Shown here piece by piece: positions 19,461-29,785 of a stretch of DNA of 64,000 nt. Within the stretch, counting starts at the first letter, position 1, and every line of letters starts with the position of its first letter. Location of the stretch: positions 21,843 through 85,842 of the forward strand of contig CAMNGC010000009.1 in the NCBI GenBank assembly GCA_946537885.1. The letters are read 5' to 3'. Under the pieces are notes generated by a model that worked only from the letters and a program-made list of their open reading frames with translations, ran no database searches and was not told the origin of the DNA. A program made the position numbers and the translations under genes. Source of the DNA: an uncultured Clostridia bacterium (GTDB lineage Bacteria > Bacillota > Clostridia > Saccharofermentanales > Saccharofermentanaceae).

Positions 19461-20183
19461 TCAGACAAGGCCGGTTGCCCGACGCAGAGCAGCGATCTGA
19501 TCCTTGTCCAATTCCATAAGTCTGCCGCTCTTGCCGTCATCAAGCGTGATCGGCCCCAGACTGATCCTTCTGAGTTTTTTTACCTGTAGTCCGAAATGGG
19601 AGATTATCCTTCTTATCTCGTGGGTCTTGCCCTCCGTGAGAGTTATGGTGCAGACATTCTCGCTGATATTATTAAGGATCGCGGGCCTGAGTTTTGTTTC
19701 TTCCTCTTTATCCGTAAGAGTGAGACCTTTTGACAGTTCCTCGGCCTCTGCCGGCCCGAGTTGACCCTTGCCTTCATATTCGATCAGATAAGTCTTAGGA
19801 ATAGCATACTTAGGCGATGTCAATCTGTGGGACATCTCACCGTCGTTGGTTATCAGGAGCAGGCCGGTCGTGTGATAGTCCAGCCGTCCTACGGGGCTGA
19901 GCTTCAAGCCTTTCAGCTCTTGGGGGATGTAATCGGCAACTGTCGGCAGCCTTTTATCCTCCATGGCCGTCAGAACTCCGTCCGGTTTATCGAAAATATA
20001 GTAAAGATATCTCTTGCCCTCTGTCTGTGCGCCATCTACCGCGACGCTGTCACTGTCCTTTACATGCATACCGGGATCACGGCAGATCATGCCGTTCACA
20101 CTGACACGTCCCTTGTGGATCATGTCCTTGATCATATTCCTGCTGCCAAAGCCGGAATTTGCTAACATTCTGTCTATACGCAT
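19461..20183 (-). CDS. RsuA/RluB-family pseudouridine synthase
   Basis: S4 domain N-terminus (MRIDRMLANSGFGSRN), GRLDYHTTGLLLITNDGE catalytic motif. Confidence 0.93.
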   Translation of the reverse strand: MRIDRMLANSGFGSRNMIKDMIHKGRVSVNGMICRDPGMHVKDSDSVAVDGAQTEGKRYLYYIFDKPDGVLTAMEDKRLPTVADYIPQELKGLKLSPVGRLDYHTTGLLLITNDGEMSHRLTSPKYAIPKTYLIEYEGKGQLGPAEAEELSKGLTLTDKEEETKLRPAILNNISENVCTITLTEGKTHEIRRIISHFGLQVKKLRRISLGPITLDDGKSGRLMELDKDQIAALRRATGLV

Positions 20184-20236
20184 GATCAGATTATAACAGA
20201 TAGTGTATAATCCTTTTATATCGAAAAGGGGACTTT

Positions 20237-20575
20237 ATGTATATCATCAATCTCGAGAGCGGACTTCCGGATACGGCCACAGCAATGAGCAGACTCAATA
20301 ATGCTCTATATGCGGCCCGAGCCTCCGGATCCAAATATGCCAAGATAATCCACGGCTACGGATCCAGCGGCAAGGGAGGCGCTATTAAGGCTGCCTGCCA
20401 GCGTGAGTTGAGAGTATATAAGAATAGACGGGTGATAAAGGATTACTGCTCCGGCGATAAGTTCGGCCCCTTCTCGGAAGAGGGAAGAAAGATGGCGGCC
20501 TCAGATCCTTCCGTAAAAAATGATCGTGATTGGGCCAGAAATAACGATGGTGTCACAGTTGTATCTTTCAGGTAA
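20237..20575 (+). CDS. Small Smr/MutS2 C-terminal-domain-like protein
   Basis: KIIHGYGSSGKGGAIKAACQREL resembles Smr motif. Confidence 0.75.
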   Translation: MYIINLESGLPDTATAMSRLNNALYAARASGSKYAKIIHGYGSSGKGGAIKAACQRELRVYKNRRVIKDYCSGDKFGPFSEEGRKMAASDPSVKNDRDWARNNDGVTVVSFR

Positions 20576-20586
20576 TAGGGAAGCAT

Positions 20587-21189
20587 ATGGAGAAAGCTGA
20601 GTTTGAAGCCAGATGGAACAGATTCGAGGATAACTGCAGGCAGTGTCATGCCTGCGGGCTTCGAGACGGAGCGACCAATGTGGTTATCTACCGAGGAAGC
20701 AAAAATGCTCCTTTGATGATCATCGGAGAAGCTCCCGGCGGAGATGAGGATGTCAAAGGTCTCCCTTTCGTCGGAAAATCCGGCATGTTACTTCAAAATC
20801 TTTTGGATCTTTATGATATAGATGAATCGTTATATCACATTTGTAATATCGTCAAATGCCGTCCTCCGGAGAACCGCCGTCCCGAGAGGGAGGAGATTGC
20901 CGCCTGTAAACGTCACCTTGCTGAACAGTTCAGGCTGGTTCGGCCGCAGGTTATACTACTGTGCGGCTCAACGGCATATGAGGCATTCTACGGTCAGAAG
21001 CCGACCATGCGGGATGTGCGCGGCCGTTGGGATAGCAGGAACGGATATCAGATAATGACCAGCTATCATCCTGCCTATGCTCTGCGTAATGAAGAGATGA
21101 AGATCCCCTTTTACGAAGACATCGGCAAGGTGAGAAACAAGCTGGAGGAGTTGGGCTTGGCGGCGCCTCTTGCGCCTCTGTCGAATTGA
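20587..21189 (+). CDS. Uracil-DNA glycosylase, Fe-S family 4/5-like
   Basis: CRQCHACGLRDGATN, GEAPGGDEDVKGLPFVGKSGMLL, TSYHPAYALR. Confidence 0.9.
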   Translation: MEKAEFEARWNRFEDNCRQCHACGLRDGATNVVIYRGSKNAPLMIIGEAPGGDEDVKGLPFVGKSGMLLQNLLDLYDIDESLYHICNIVKCRPPENRRPEREEIAACKRHLAEQFRLVRPQVILLCGSTAYEAFYGQKPTMRDVRGRWDSRNGYQIMTSYHPAYALRNEEMKIPFYEDIGKVRNKLEELGLAAPLAPLSN

Positions 21190-21263
21190 CGCGAATTTTG
21201 ATTTCGGGTATTGATTTAAGCTTTTTGATTTGCTATACTCTTTGTCGTTGATTGATTCAACAC

Positions 21264-21337
21264 TGCCGAATTGTGTAAGGGTAGCACTCCGGTTTCTGGC
21301 ACCGTCTGTCTGGGTTCGAATCCTAGTTCGGCAGCCA
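21264..21337 (+). tRNA. tRNA-Gln (anticodon CTG), CCA encoded
   Basis: Cloverleaf built by hand: TGCCGAA/TTCGGCA acceptor, GTGT/GCAC D-stem, CCGGT-TTCTGGC-ACCGT anticodon arm, CTGGG-TTCGAAT-CCTAG T-arm, G73-CCA. Confidence 0.93.
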
Positions 21338-21343
21338 AGATGA

Positions 21344-21375
21344 TAAAGGTCCGTTAGTCGGGCCTTTATTTTTTT
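21344..21375 (+). terminator. Rho-independent terminator after tRNA-Gln
   Basis: AAAGGTCCG-TTAGT-CGGGCCTTTATTTTTTT. Confidence 0.8.
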
Positions 21376-21506
21376 GCCTTGTCGTGAAGGCCCCGGGAGT
21401 AAGCCTGACAGCTATAAATCGACACTTTTCGATCAAGTTGTTGTTCAGCTGATGCGCCGAAGAAATTACAATCGTCTTAAGAACAGAAAAAGACGGAGGT
21501 GGATCT

Positions 21507-22520
21507 ATGTCACACAATAAGATCTATTTGGTTACAGGCGCAGCGGGCTTTCTCGGAAGCACGGTAGTCAGACAGCTTTTGGACAGAGGCGAGAAAGTAA
21601 GAGCATATGTACTGCCCGGCGACAGATCGGCAGAATACCTGCCCGAAGACGTGGAGATCGTTTACGGTGATCTTCTGGACAAGGAAGCTTTAGAGAGGTT
21701 TTTCGATACAGAGGAAAAGGATGCCGTAGTCCTCCACATTGCAAGTATTGTAACGGTCAATCCCGAGTATAACCAGAAAGTTATGGATGTAAATGTAAAG
21801 GGCACCGAGAATATCATCGAAAAGTGTCTGGAACACAAGGTCAGCAGGCTCGTATATTGTTCGTCGACAGGCGCCATCCCCGAGGAGAATAAGGGCGCCA
21901 TAAGGGAGTGCGACGGAATGATCCCTTTGGATCCTGATCGGATCAAAGGCTGTTATTCTTTGTCCAAAGCTCTCGCCACCAATCTTGTGCTCAAGGCTTC
22001 AGAGGAAGGACTTGACGCCTGTGTCGTACATCCTTCCGGAATAATGGGACCCGAAGATTATGCAATGGGGGAGACGACGAAGACTCTGGTCGAGATCATC
22101 AAGGGTCAGATGCCGGCAGGTATCAGCGGAAGCTTTAATCTTTGTGATGTCAGAGATCTGGCGGCGGGGATAATCGCAGCCTCGGAAGAGGGAAGATGCG
22201 GCCAGTGCTATATTCTGGGAAATGATCCGGTTAGCTTTAAGGACTTCAGCAGGCTTGTAGCAGAGGAGAGCGGCTGTAAGCAGATGAAAGTTTTCATTCC
22301 GATATCTCTTGCCAATCTCATTGCCAAGACCTTGGAGAAGAAAGCGAAGCGGAAGGGGCAAAAGCCTCTGATGACAACATTTTCGGTGTATAATCTTGCC
22401 AGAAACAATAATTTCGATTCAGCTAAGGCAAGGGCAGAATTAGGCTATGTTACCCGTTCCTACCGTGAGACCATCAGAGACGAGATAAAATGGCTTAAAG
22501 ACAACGGAAAGATAGCATGA
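21507..22520 (+). CDS. NAD-dependent epimerase/dehydratase (extended SDR, dihydroflavonol-reductase-like)
   Basis: VTGAAGFLGSTVVRQLL Rossmann motif, YSLSKALAT active-site motif. Confidence 0.9.
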   Translation: MSHNKIYLVTGAAGFLGSTVVRQLLDRGEKVRAYVLPGDRSAEYLPEDVEIVYGDLLDKEALERFFDTEEKDAVVLHIASIVTVNPEYNQKVMDVNVKGTENIIEKCLEHKVSRLVYCSSTGAIPEENKGAIRECDGMIPLDPDRIKGCYSLSKALATNLVLKASEEGLDACVVHPSGIMGPEDYAMGETTKTLVEIIKGQMPAGISGSFNLCDVRDLAAGIIAASEEGRCGQCYILGNDPVSFKDFSRLVAEESGCKQMKVFIPISLANLIAKTLEKKAKRKGQKPLMTTFSVYNLARNNNFDSAKARAELGYVTRSYRETIRDEIKWLKDNGKIA

Positions 22521-22532
22521 CAGGGGGACATT

Positions 22533-22892
22533 ATGAATAATCTTGATAAAGTATATGCAGAAAGTATTGCAAAGGAGTATATGCCCAAGCCTACAAGCAA
22601 GGTAAGGCAGCTTAAGAAGCTTGATAATAAGGCCAGAAAGCCGGCTTTTATTGCGGCGATTACCGCAGGTATCATAGGGATCTTGATATTCGGCACGGGA
22701 TTGAGCTTTGGCCTCGGGGCATTAGGATCGGGAACATCAGCTATGGTGATCGCTATTGTACTGGGGCTGATCGGCGCGGCAATCTGTATCGTAAACTACC
22801 CGATCTATAAGAAGATGCTCAAGAAGGGCAAGGAGAAATATGCTTACGAGATCCTTGAACTTGCCAGGGAGATAACGGAAGGCAATGAATAA
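22533..22892 (+). CDS. Small two-TM hypothetical protein
   Basis: 119 aa, two hydrophobic segments; overlaps next gene start by 8 nt. Confidence 0.65.
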   Translation: MNNLDKVYAESIAKEYMPKPTSKVRQLKKLDNKARKPAFIAAITAGIIGILIFGTGLSFGLGALGSGTSAMVIAIVLGLIGAAICIVNYPIYKKMLKKGKEKYAYEILELAREITEGNE

Positions 22893-23484
22893 GAACGAGA
22901 GCAAGTATTTCAATACCGCCAGGAAGATGCACGAAGCCTTGATCCGCCTGGTCGACAGGAAGGATTTTGAATTCATAAGCGTCAAGGAGATCTGCGTGGA
23001 GGCGGGCGTCAACCGCTCCACCTTCTATCTTCACTATGACAATCCCAATGATCTTCTGACTGAGACAATGGAAGAGGTCTATAAGGACTTTCTGGCGCGT
23101 TTTGAGGAAGCAGGGAAGGGCATATCTTCTCCGGATCTCGAATCGGCGGGACAGGCGGAGCTTTTTCTTATGACGCCTCAATATCTTGATCCTTATCTGG
23201 ATTTTGTAAAGAAGAATCGCAAGCTGTTCAAGATAATGAATCACAAGAGCGGCCTTGTTGGAACTGAGAAGACATATGCCAGGTGGTTTACCGAGATCTT
23301 CGCTCCGATATTGTCCAGATTCGGCGTGCCCGAGTTTGAACAGCCCTACATTATGACCTTCTATCTTAAAGGTTTGATAGGTGTAATAGAAGAATGGGTC
23401 GACCATGATTGTGATTTGTCAAATGCAGATGTTATGGAAATCCTAAAAAAGTGTATTATGACTCCTCCATCAATGAATGTATAA
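22885..23484 (+). CDS. TetR-family transcriptional regulator
   Basis: FEFISVKEICVEAGVNRSTFYLHYDNPNDLL TetR HTH. Confidence 0.85.
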   Translation: MNKNESKYFNTARKMHEALIRLVDRKDFEFISVKEICVEAGVNRSTFYLHYDNPNDLLTETMEEVYKDFLARFEEAGKGISSPDLESAGQAELFLMTPQYLDPYLDFVKKNRKLFKIMNHKSGLVGTEKTYARWFTEIFAPILSRFGVPEFEQPYIMTFYLKGLIGVIEEWVDHDCDLSNADVMEILKKCIMTPPSMNV

Positions 23485-23505
23485 TCATTGGTAGAGGAGT
23501 TTTTA
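23461..23505 (+). terminator. Terminator overlapping the end of the TetR gene
   Basis: ACTCCTC-N4-CAATGA...TCATTG-N3-GAGGAGTTTTT; stop codon lies inside the hairpin. Confidence 0.75.
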
Positions 23506-23559
23506 TATATCTATACCGGAGTCTGAAAGTAGGCAAAGTACTTTGGAAGGCTGAGTCTG

Positions 23560-24327
23560 ATGAAGATCATAAAGAATGATAACAAGTCTTATTATGAATT
23601 AGATTATCCGAAGACCGGGGCAGCATATATTGCGTGGGTCTGTCTTATAGGGATATCTTTAATGATCCTGCCGATAGTTTTATTTACTGTTGCTACTATT
23701 CTGATCAGAGTTAAGGATCATCACGACAGCCCCTTTGTTATCCTTGCTTTTTTGGTGCTCTCCGCCGCTTTCTTCTATTTGTGGTATGGCGTTATATTCA
23801 AGAAAGCCGCCGAGCATCGGATACTCGCGCCCAAACATAACGACAGATACCGTCTTAAGATTACGGATGCTCACCATTATATCAGGATAGAGCCTCTTAC
23901 TGATCACGCCTCGATTACAGATCTTTTCCATAAGGGGGCATTGTACTTTGTAAAGGGCGATGACGGTTTTATGGATTATTGCTATAACCTTTTTGCTGAT
24001 AAAGGACTTATACAAGAAGGTGACGAGTTGGTAATATATGAGATCTCCGGGGACAGCTTCCTTGAGACATTCAGCTATTATGACAAGATTTATTTTAAGT
24101 ATGATCGGATATATGTCCTGCCATACAGCGCTCTTGCCTGTGACAAAGAAAGCTTTATTAAGCTTAAGGCGGATCCGAAAATTTTTCAAAGGTGGATCAA
24201 TTTTTTTGACTACGGTGACCTTGTAATGGGCGCATATAGCGTTGTGGATTATGGCATCGTTTACAGATATAAGGATTATTGGAAACAGGGGGAAGATGAT
24301 GGAAACGATAATACTGGGAGAAGCTGA
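23560..24327 (+). CDS. Hypothetical two-TM protein
   Basis: 255 aa, two N-terminal TMs, + strand operon context. Confidence 0.6.
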   Translation: MKIIKNDNKSYYELDYPKTGAAYIAWVCLIGISLMILPIVLFTVATILIRVKDHHDSPFVILAFLVLSAAFFYLWYGVIFKKAAEHRILAPKHNDRYRLKITDAHHYIRIEPLTDHASITDLFHKGALYFVKGDDGFMDYCYNLFADKGLIQEGDELVIYEISGDSFLETFSYYDKIYFKYDRIYVLPYSALACDKESFIKLKADPKIFQRWINFFDYGDLVMGAYSVVDYGIVYRYKDYWKQGEDDGNDNTGRS

Positions 24328-24934
24328 GGCAAAGAAGGTCCTGATACAGGCGGTAGACGAACACGATCTTGCTGTCATCGAGAATGAATATAAGCTGATA
24401 ACAGAGCCTGTTAAAGAGGACATCTGTTTGATCGCCCTTAAGGTTGACGATTGGAACGATGACTTGTCGCCCTGGCAGTCGGAAGCTGTCTTCGGTCAAA
24501 AGTCCTTCGGCGGGAGGGCTTCTGATACTTTGGAGATCGTAAAGAGTCTTTGTGTGGATAAAGATCGAAAATATTATATCGGGGGATATTCTCTGGCAGG
24601 ATTATTCGCTTTATGGGCAGCATATCAAACGGAGCTGTTCGAAGCAGTGGCGGCAGCGTCTCCTTCAGTCTGGTTTCCGAGCTTTACGGATATGATGCGC
24701 GAGAAGACGATAGGTTGTGACTTTGTCTATTTGAGCCTCGGCGACAAGGAATACAAGGCAAGAAATCCCCTGATGGCAACTGTGGCGGATCGGATCATTG
24801 AGGCTAAGGATATCCTTGAGAGCAAGGGAGTTGCTTGCCGATTTGAATGGAATGAAGGCAATCACTTCAAGGATGCTGATATCAGAACGGCTAAAGCCTT
24901 CGCGGCAGCTCTTCAGTTTAAGACGGATACTTGA
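24299..24934 (+). CDS. Alpha/beta hydrolase (esterase-like)
   Basis: METIILGEAEAKK start; GGYSLAGLFALWAAYQ nucleophile elbow. Confidence 0.75.
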   Translation: METIILGEAEAKKVLIQAVDEHDLAVIENEYKLITEPVKEDICLIALKVDDWNDDLSPWQSEAVFGQKSFGGRASDTLEIVKSLCVDKDRKYYIGGYSLAGLFALWAAYQTELFEAVAAASPSVWFPSFTDMMREKTIGCDFVYLSLGDKEYKARNPLMATVADRIIEAKDILESKGVACRFEWNEGNHFKDADIRTAKAFAAALQFKTDT

Positions 24935-26178
24935 TCTTCTTATCGCGTTTCATTTTGACTGTAAAGTCCTGTCTGGGCGCTGTTCTGATCCCTGCGCTTA
25001 CATATACGCTGGCCGTTTTTGTCACGGCTATGATCAATATGCGCGGCAGCGCTATCGAGATGATAAAGGGCCTGTCAGGGAAAAAGAACAAAATGCTCGG
25101 CTTAAGAAAATCCAAGCTTAACTTCAAGACCAAATACAAGATACGCGCCATGATCGGACATCTGCCCAGAACATTGCTCGTAATAGGCGGTATCGCTCTC
25201 GGAGGGATCCTGGTCGCTTTCTGTTTCTCCTGCACTGATTCTATCCAGCGATATGTTGACAGCAGCGTCGAGAACACAGGTGATTATGAGTATGAGTACT
25301 TCCTTAAGACTATGGAGAACGGCAAGGCCGAAAAGGGAAGTTCTGTTATCGCAGCCTCCTTTGAAGTCGAAAATAATCCGGACCTTGTTACGATGATGGG
25401 CGTTGATGATGACAGACTTCTTAATATCCGTGATGAAGAGGGCAACGACATAGATATCGAAGATGGCAGATTCTATATCTCCCAGATGAGTTCTTATGCC
25501 TACGGCCTTAAGAAAGGTGACAGCATCAAGCTCCTGAATATATCTGATCTTAAGGAGTATGAGATTGAGATAGCAGGCATTTTCGTAAACGGCTCTCAGT
25601 CGCTTATCGTATCTGACAGGGAGACTGTCAACTCGCTTCTCGGTCTGCCATCCGGCAGCTATAACGTAGTCATGAGTACAGACAAGATCGATTACAAGGA
25701 CTCCGAGCTCCTTCGGGAAGTTAGTAAACAATCTTTGGCTGATGCGCTCGATAAGACAATAAACAAGGGTATGCACGGCTTTCTGCTGCCCATTGCCATT
25801 ATAGCTATAGTTATCTCGGCTATAACCACATATCTGATGGTGAATATTCTGCTTAATGAGAGCACGACCGTGGTATCGATGTTGAAGGTACTGGGATACA
25901 GGGACAGGGAGATCAACCGCATTGTTATTAATATCTACCATGCGCTTGTTCCGTTCGGAATTGCACTCGGCATCGTGGCCGGACTGTGGCTTAACCGATT
26001 GAATTTTAACCAACAGGCGGCTAAATACAATTCTTATATCGAAGCTTGTGTGACCCCGAGGTCTGTTCTTATCTGTATTCTGGTCCCGCTTGTATCTTAT
26101 ATCCTGTCGATGATGCTCTTAGGACGCAAGATAAGAAATATCGAGATGGTCGAGAGTCTGAAGGATAACAGAGAGTAA
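24931..26178 (+). pseudogene. 5'-truncated FtsX/MacB-type ABC permease (C-terminal part)
   Basis: Begins at a TTG inside what looks like the last TM of a first FtsX domain; contains the second ECD and FtsX domain; no N-terminal half or adjacent ATPase. Confidence 0.6.
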
Positions 26179-26261
26179 TGTGTTGGTGACTAACCGCTGT
26201 AGATCCAAAAAAATTGCTATAATAGTAATAATCGGATTGTACCTGATACGGAGGTGTTTCT

Positions 26262-26891
26262 ATGGCGAAGGTATTACTGTTAAACGGAAGTCCGCACCCC
26301 AAGGGCTGTACAGCAACGGCCCTTGAAGAGATGATCAGGATCTTTAATGAAGAGGGTGTTGAGACAGAGTTGGTGCATGTGGGAAATAAGGCTGTCAGAG
26401 GTTGCATCTCCTGCGGCTATTGCTCAACTAACGGGAAGTGTGTTTTCGATGATGATCTTGTTAATAGCATTGCTCCGAAGTTCGAGGAAGCTGACGGGTT
26501 GGTAGTCGGAAGCCCTGTATACTATGGTTCACCTAACGGGACGATATTGTCATTTATGGACAGGCTTTTCTTCAGTACGTCATATTCTAAACATATGAAA
26601 GTCGGCGCGGCTGTGGTCAGTTGCAGAAGAGCCGGGAATACAGCCAGTTTTGATGTGCTTAATAAGTATTTCACCATAAGCGGGATGCCGGTTGCATCTT
26701 CGACTTATTGGAATCAGGTGCACGGGCATAGCCGCGAGGATGTTTTGAAAGACCTCGAGGGGCTGCAGACGATGCGCAATCTGGCTCGTAATATGTCCTT
26801 TATGATCAAGGCTTTTGCTGATGCCAAAAAGACATACGGATATCCCATCGTGGAGAAGGAAGTCTATACCAATTTTATGGATGGCAAGTGA
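26262..26891 (+). CDS. NADPH-dependent FMN reductase / iron-sulfur flavoprotein-like
   Basis: LLNGSPHPKGCTATAL, GCISCGYCSTNGKCVFDDD, GSPVYYGSPNG. Confidence 0.9.
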   Translation: MAKVLLLNGSPHPKGCTATALEEMIRIFNEEGVETELVHVGNKAVRGCISCGYCSTNGKCVFDDDLVNSIAPKFEEADGLVVGSPVYYGSPNGTILSFMDRLFFSTSYSKHMKVGAAVVSCRRAGNTASFDVLNKYFTISGMPVASSTYWNQVHGHSREDVLKDLEGLQTMRNLARNMSFMIKAFADAKKTYGYPIVEKEVYTNFMDGK

Positions 26892-26905
26892 GGTATTAGG
26901 TTCTC

Positions 26906-26934
26906 TTGACAGTTTGACATACTATCTATAGTAT
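26906..26934 (+). promoter_or_regulatory. Sigma-A-type promoter for MFS gene overlapping a perfect palindrome
   Basis: TTGACA-17-TAGTAT; CATACTATCTATAGTATG spans the -10. Confidence 0.65.
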
Positions 26935-27003
26935 GAACCCGACTGACGGTCGAATAGTTTGATAAGCACTGACAGTCGATATGCATATAAGGGATAGATA
27001 CAA

Positions 27004-28278
27004 ATGGGAAAAAAGAATAACTATGCCAAGTTCCTCCTGCTTTGGGCGGGGGAGCTGATCTCGTCCATAGGAGGAGGGCTTACAAGCTTCGGTCTCGGAG
27101 TCTATATTTTTGACCTGACGGGAAGTGCTTCAGGGATGGCACTCGTGACTTTGCTTGCATTCTTGCCGACTATAATTCTAAGCGTCCCGGCAGGCGTTCT
27201 GGCTGACCGATATGACAGGCGCATTCTGATGATGCTCGGGGACGGCCTATCGGGCTTGGGGGTTCTGTTTATCCTGATCTGCTTTCTGACCGGCGGCGCG
27301 AATATGCCTGAGATCTGCATCGGCGTTTCTATCAGTGCCGTATTCTCGTCGTTGCTGGAGCCGTCATATAGGGCAACCATTACCGATATCCTGACCAAAG
27401 AGGAGTTCTCAAAAGCCAGTGGCATGGTCTCACTTGCAGGAAGCTCCCGCTATCTGCTTTCTCCCCTTATAGCAGGTTTGCTTTTGACAGTATGTGATAT
27501 ATCCGTCCTTCTTATTATCGATATCTGCACCTTCTTTATTACGATCGTAACTACTGCTGTTGTAAGGAGGGGGATCGAGGCCGAAGCTTGCGGGAATAAC
27601 GAAGACTTCAAGGATAGTATTAAGAGCGGATGGGAAGCTGTGAACGGGCGCAAGGGGTTATCTACACTTATTATTATGTCTTCCGTGATCACTTTATTTA
27701 TGGGTATCCTGCAGGTTCTGGTCGAGCCAATGATCTTATCATTTGAAAGCTCGAGAACTTTAGGCATTGCCGAGACAGTCTGCGCGTGCGGCATGCTCGT
27801 GTCGAGCCTGATCCTCGGTATCGTCGGTATTAGGAAGGGTTATTCCGGGTATCTGGGGATGTCGCTTGCCCTCGCCGGCATTTTCATGATAGGAATGTCC
27901 CTTTTTGAGAATATGATCCTGATCTGCGTCTTCGGCTTTCTCTTTTTCGCCATGTTGCCTGTCGCCAACAGTTGCCTGGATTATCTCACCAGGACTAATA
28001 TTCCCGTCGAAAAGCAGGGCAGGGCCTGGGGCCTTATCGGATTTATATCTCAGATAGGATATGTACTTGCTTATGCCTTCTCCGGTATTGCCGCAGATCT
28101 TCTGGGCAAGATCGGCGACCGGGGAGTCGGAAGAGGCGCCGCCCTCATGATATTTATATCGGGAATACTTTTAATCGTAACATCCCTGATGATCTGCGGA
28201 AGATCTGATATAAGAACTTTGGAAATATCTCCCGGCGATCCGATCGATCAGAATGGGAAGGCCACGGCTTCTTCATAA
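27004..28278 (+). CDS. MFS transporter (macrolide-efflux-like)
   Basis: 12-TM profile, VPAGVLADRYDRRILM motif. Confidence 0.88.
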   Translation: MGKKNNYAKFLLLWAGELISSIGGGLTSFGLGVYIFDLTGSASGMALVTLLAFLPTIILSVPAGVLADRYDRRILMMLGDGLSGLGVLFILICFLTGGANMPEICIGVSISAVFSSLLEPSYRATITDILTKEEFSKASGMVSLAGSSRYLLSPLIAGLLLTVCDISVLLIIDICTFFITIVTTAVVRRGIEAEACGNNEDFKDSIKSGWEAVNGRKGLSTLIIMSSVITLFMGILQVLVEPMILSFESSRTLGIAETVCACGMLVSSLILGIVGIRKGYSGYLGMSLALAGIFMIGMSLFENMILICVFGFLFFAMLPVANSCLDYLTRTNIPVEKQGRAWGLIGFISQIGYVLAYAFSGIAADLLGKIGDRGVGRGAALMIFISGILLIVTSLMICGRSDIRTLEISPGDPIDQNGKATASS

Positions 28279-29135
28279 AGCTTCTTAAGTATTGAGAGGA
28301 AATCTTTGAGACTCTCGCGTGAGTCATTACGATGAGTCAATAAGACGCAGTCAAAACTCTCTTTACACTCAAACGGTATCCACGCGAACTGACCGCTGTG
28401 ATCATTAAGGAAACCCGGCGCCAGACAGATCCCTTTGTCTGCAGCCACATTGACATATGTGGAGTCGTGATCCGGACTGTTAAAATAGCTGATCCTGCCG
28501 CTTGACATCAGCCTTTGTTGGACAGCCCTAAGCGCCGCAGGCGATCCCCCGCCGACCATCAGCGTTCTGCCATAAATATCCTCTTCTGTTATCATATCCT
28601 TGTCTGCCAGTGGATCATTTCTGTTGCATATCAGATATATATGACTCTCGAAAAGCTCATGCACAAGCACACCGGCCAACTGCCTTGTGTGCTCCCGAAG
28701 TGTAAAAAGAATATCCGACTCATTCTTCATAAAGCTGTCCATCCCGCCTTCATACTGAAACATAGGCCTTATCTGAACTCCCGGACACTTCTCGTCAAAG
28801 ATCCTTATTGCTTCCGGCAGAAAGTAAACTGCCTGTCTTACCATTAAGCTGATTGTTATTGTATCGGTATACTTACTGCTGAAATTCTGTCCCTGTTCGA
28901 TCGCTCGCTTCATCTCTTCTCTCATGGTCGTCAGATAACTGATAAACTGCCGCCCGGCAGGTGTCGGTGTCGCGCCCTTGCCGTTCCTGTCAAAGATCGT
29001 AAAGCCGACTTCTTCTTCCAGCAGCTTGATCTGATATGAGAAGGTGGGTTGGCTGACGAACATATTCTCCGCTCCACGACTGAAATTCTGCGTGCGCGCC
29101 AGTTCTATGCAGTAATCGATCTGTTTTGTGTTCAT
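28248..29135 (-). CDS. LysR-family transcriptional regulator
   Basis: LARTQNFSRGAENMFVSQPTFSYQIKLLEEEVGFTIFDR HTH. Confidence 0.93.
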   Translation of the reverse strand: MNTKQIDYCIELARTQNFSRGAENMFVSQPTFSYQIKLLEEEVGFTIFDRNGKGATPTPAGRQFISYLTTMREEMKRAIEQGQNFSSKYTDTITISLMVRQAVYFLPEAIRIFDEKCPGVQIRPMFQYEGGMDSFMKNESDILFTLREHTRQLAGVLVHELFESHIYLICNRNDPLADKDMITEEDIYGRTLMVGGGSPAALRAVQQRLMSSGRISYFNSPDHDSTYVNVAADKGICLAPGFLNDHSGQFAWIPFECKESFDCVLLTHRNDSRESLKDFLSILKKLYEEAVAFPF

Positions 29136-29150
29136 AAAAGACCTCGTGTT

Positions 29151-29165
29151 ATTTAATAATTAAAT
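29151..29165. promoter_or_regulatory. Candidate LysR operator
   Basis: ATTTAAT-A-ATTAAAT palindrome in the LysR/flavodoxin divergent intergenic region. Confidence 0.5.
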
Positions 29166-29252
29166 CGGATATATAAGTTTTCTATTGGATATTTTATTGC
29201 TGTAGGGAGAGAATGTAAATAAGAAAAGCAAAACACCAAGGAGGAAATAAAT

Positions 29253-29774
29253 ATGACTAAGACATTGATCGCATTCTTTTCGAGAGCAGATGAGAACTAC
29301 TTTGGAGGAGCTATGAGATATGTTAAGGTAGGCAATACTGAGATCGTAGCAGAGCTTATGAAAGGCATGATAGATGCAGACAGCTTTAAGATCGAGATGA
29401 AGGACCCTTATTCTCCTGTATATATGACTTGTATCGATGAAGCTAAGAAGGATTTGAGAGCTAACGCCAGGCCTGAACTTGTTTGTATGCCTGAGAGCCT
29501 TGATCAGTACGATACTATTATCCTCGGTTATCCCAATTATTGGGGCACGATGCCTATGGCAGTACTGACCTTCCTTGAGAATTATGACCTCACAGGCAAG
29601 ACGATCCTGCCATTTTGCACCAATGAGGGCAGCGGTATGGGTTCCAGTGAGAGTGACTTGAAGAAATATGCCAAGGGAGCAGAGATCGGACGCGGACTCT
29701 CCATCACGGGAAGCAGAGCGGCTGATTCTGCCGGTGCGGTAGAGAAGTGGTTTACAGCTAACGGACTTATGTAA
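29253..29774 (+). CDS. Flavodoxin-family protein
   Basis: [34 protein letters not shown]. Confidence 0.88.
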   Translation: MTKTLIAFFSRADENYFGGAMRYVKVGNTEIVAELMKGMIDADSFKIEMKDPYSPVYMTCIDEAKKDLRANARPELVCMPESLDQYDTIILGYPNYWGTMPMAVLTFLENYDLTGKTILPFCTNEGSGMGSSESDLKKYAKGAEIGRGLSITGSRAADSAGAVEKWFTANGLM

Positions 29775-29785
29775 GGAGAGCGCGA

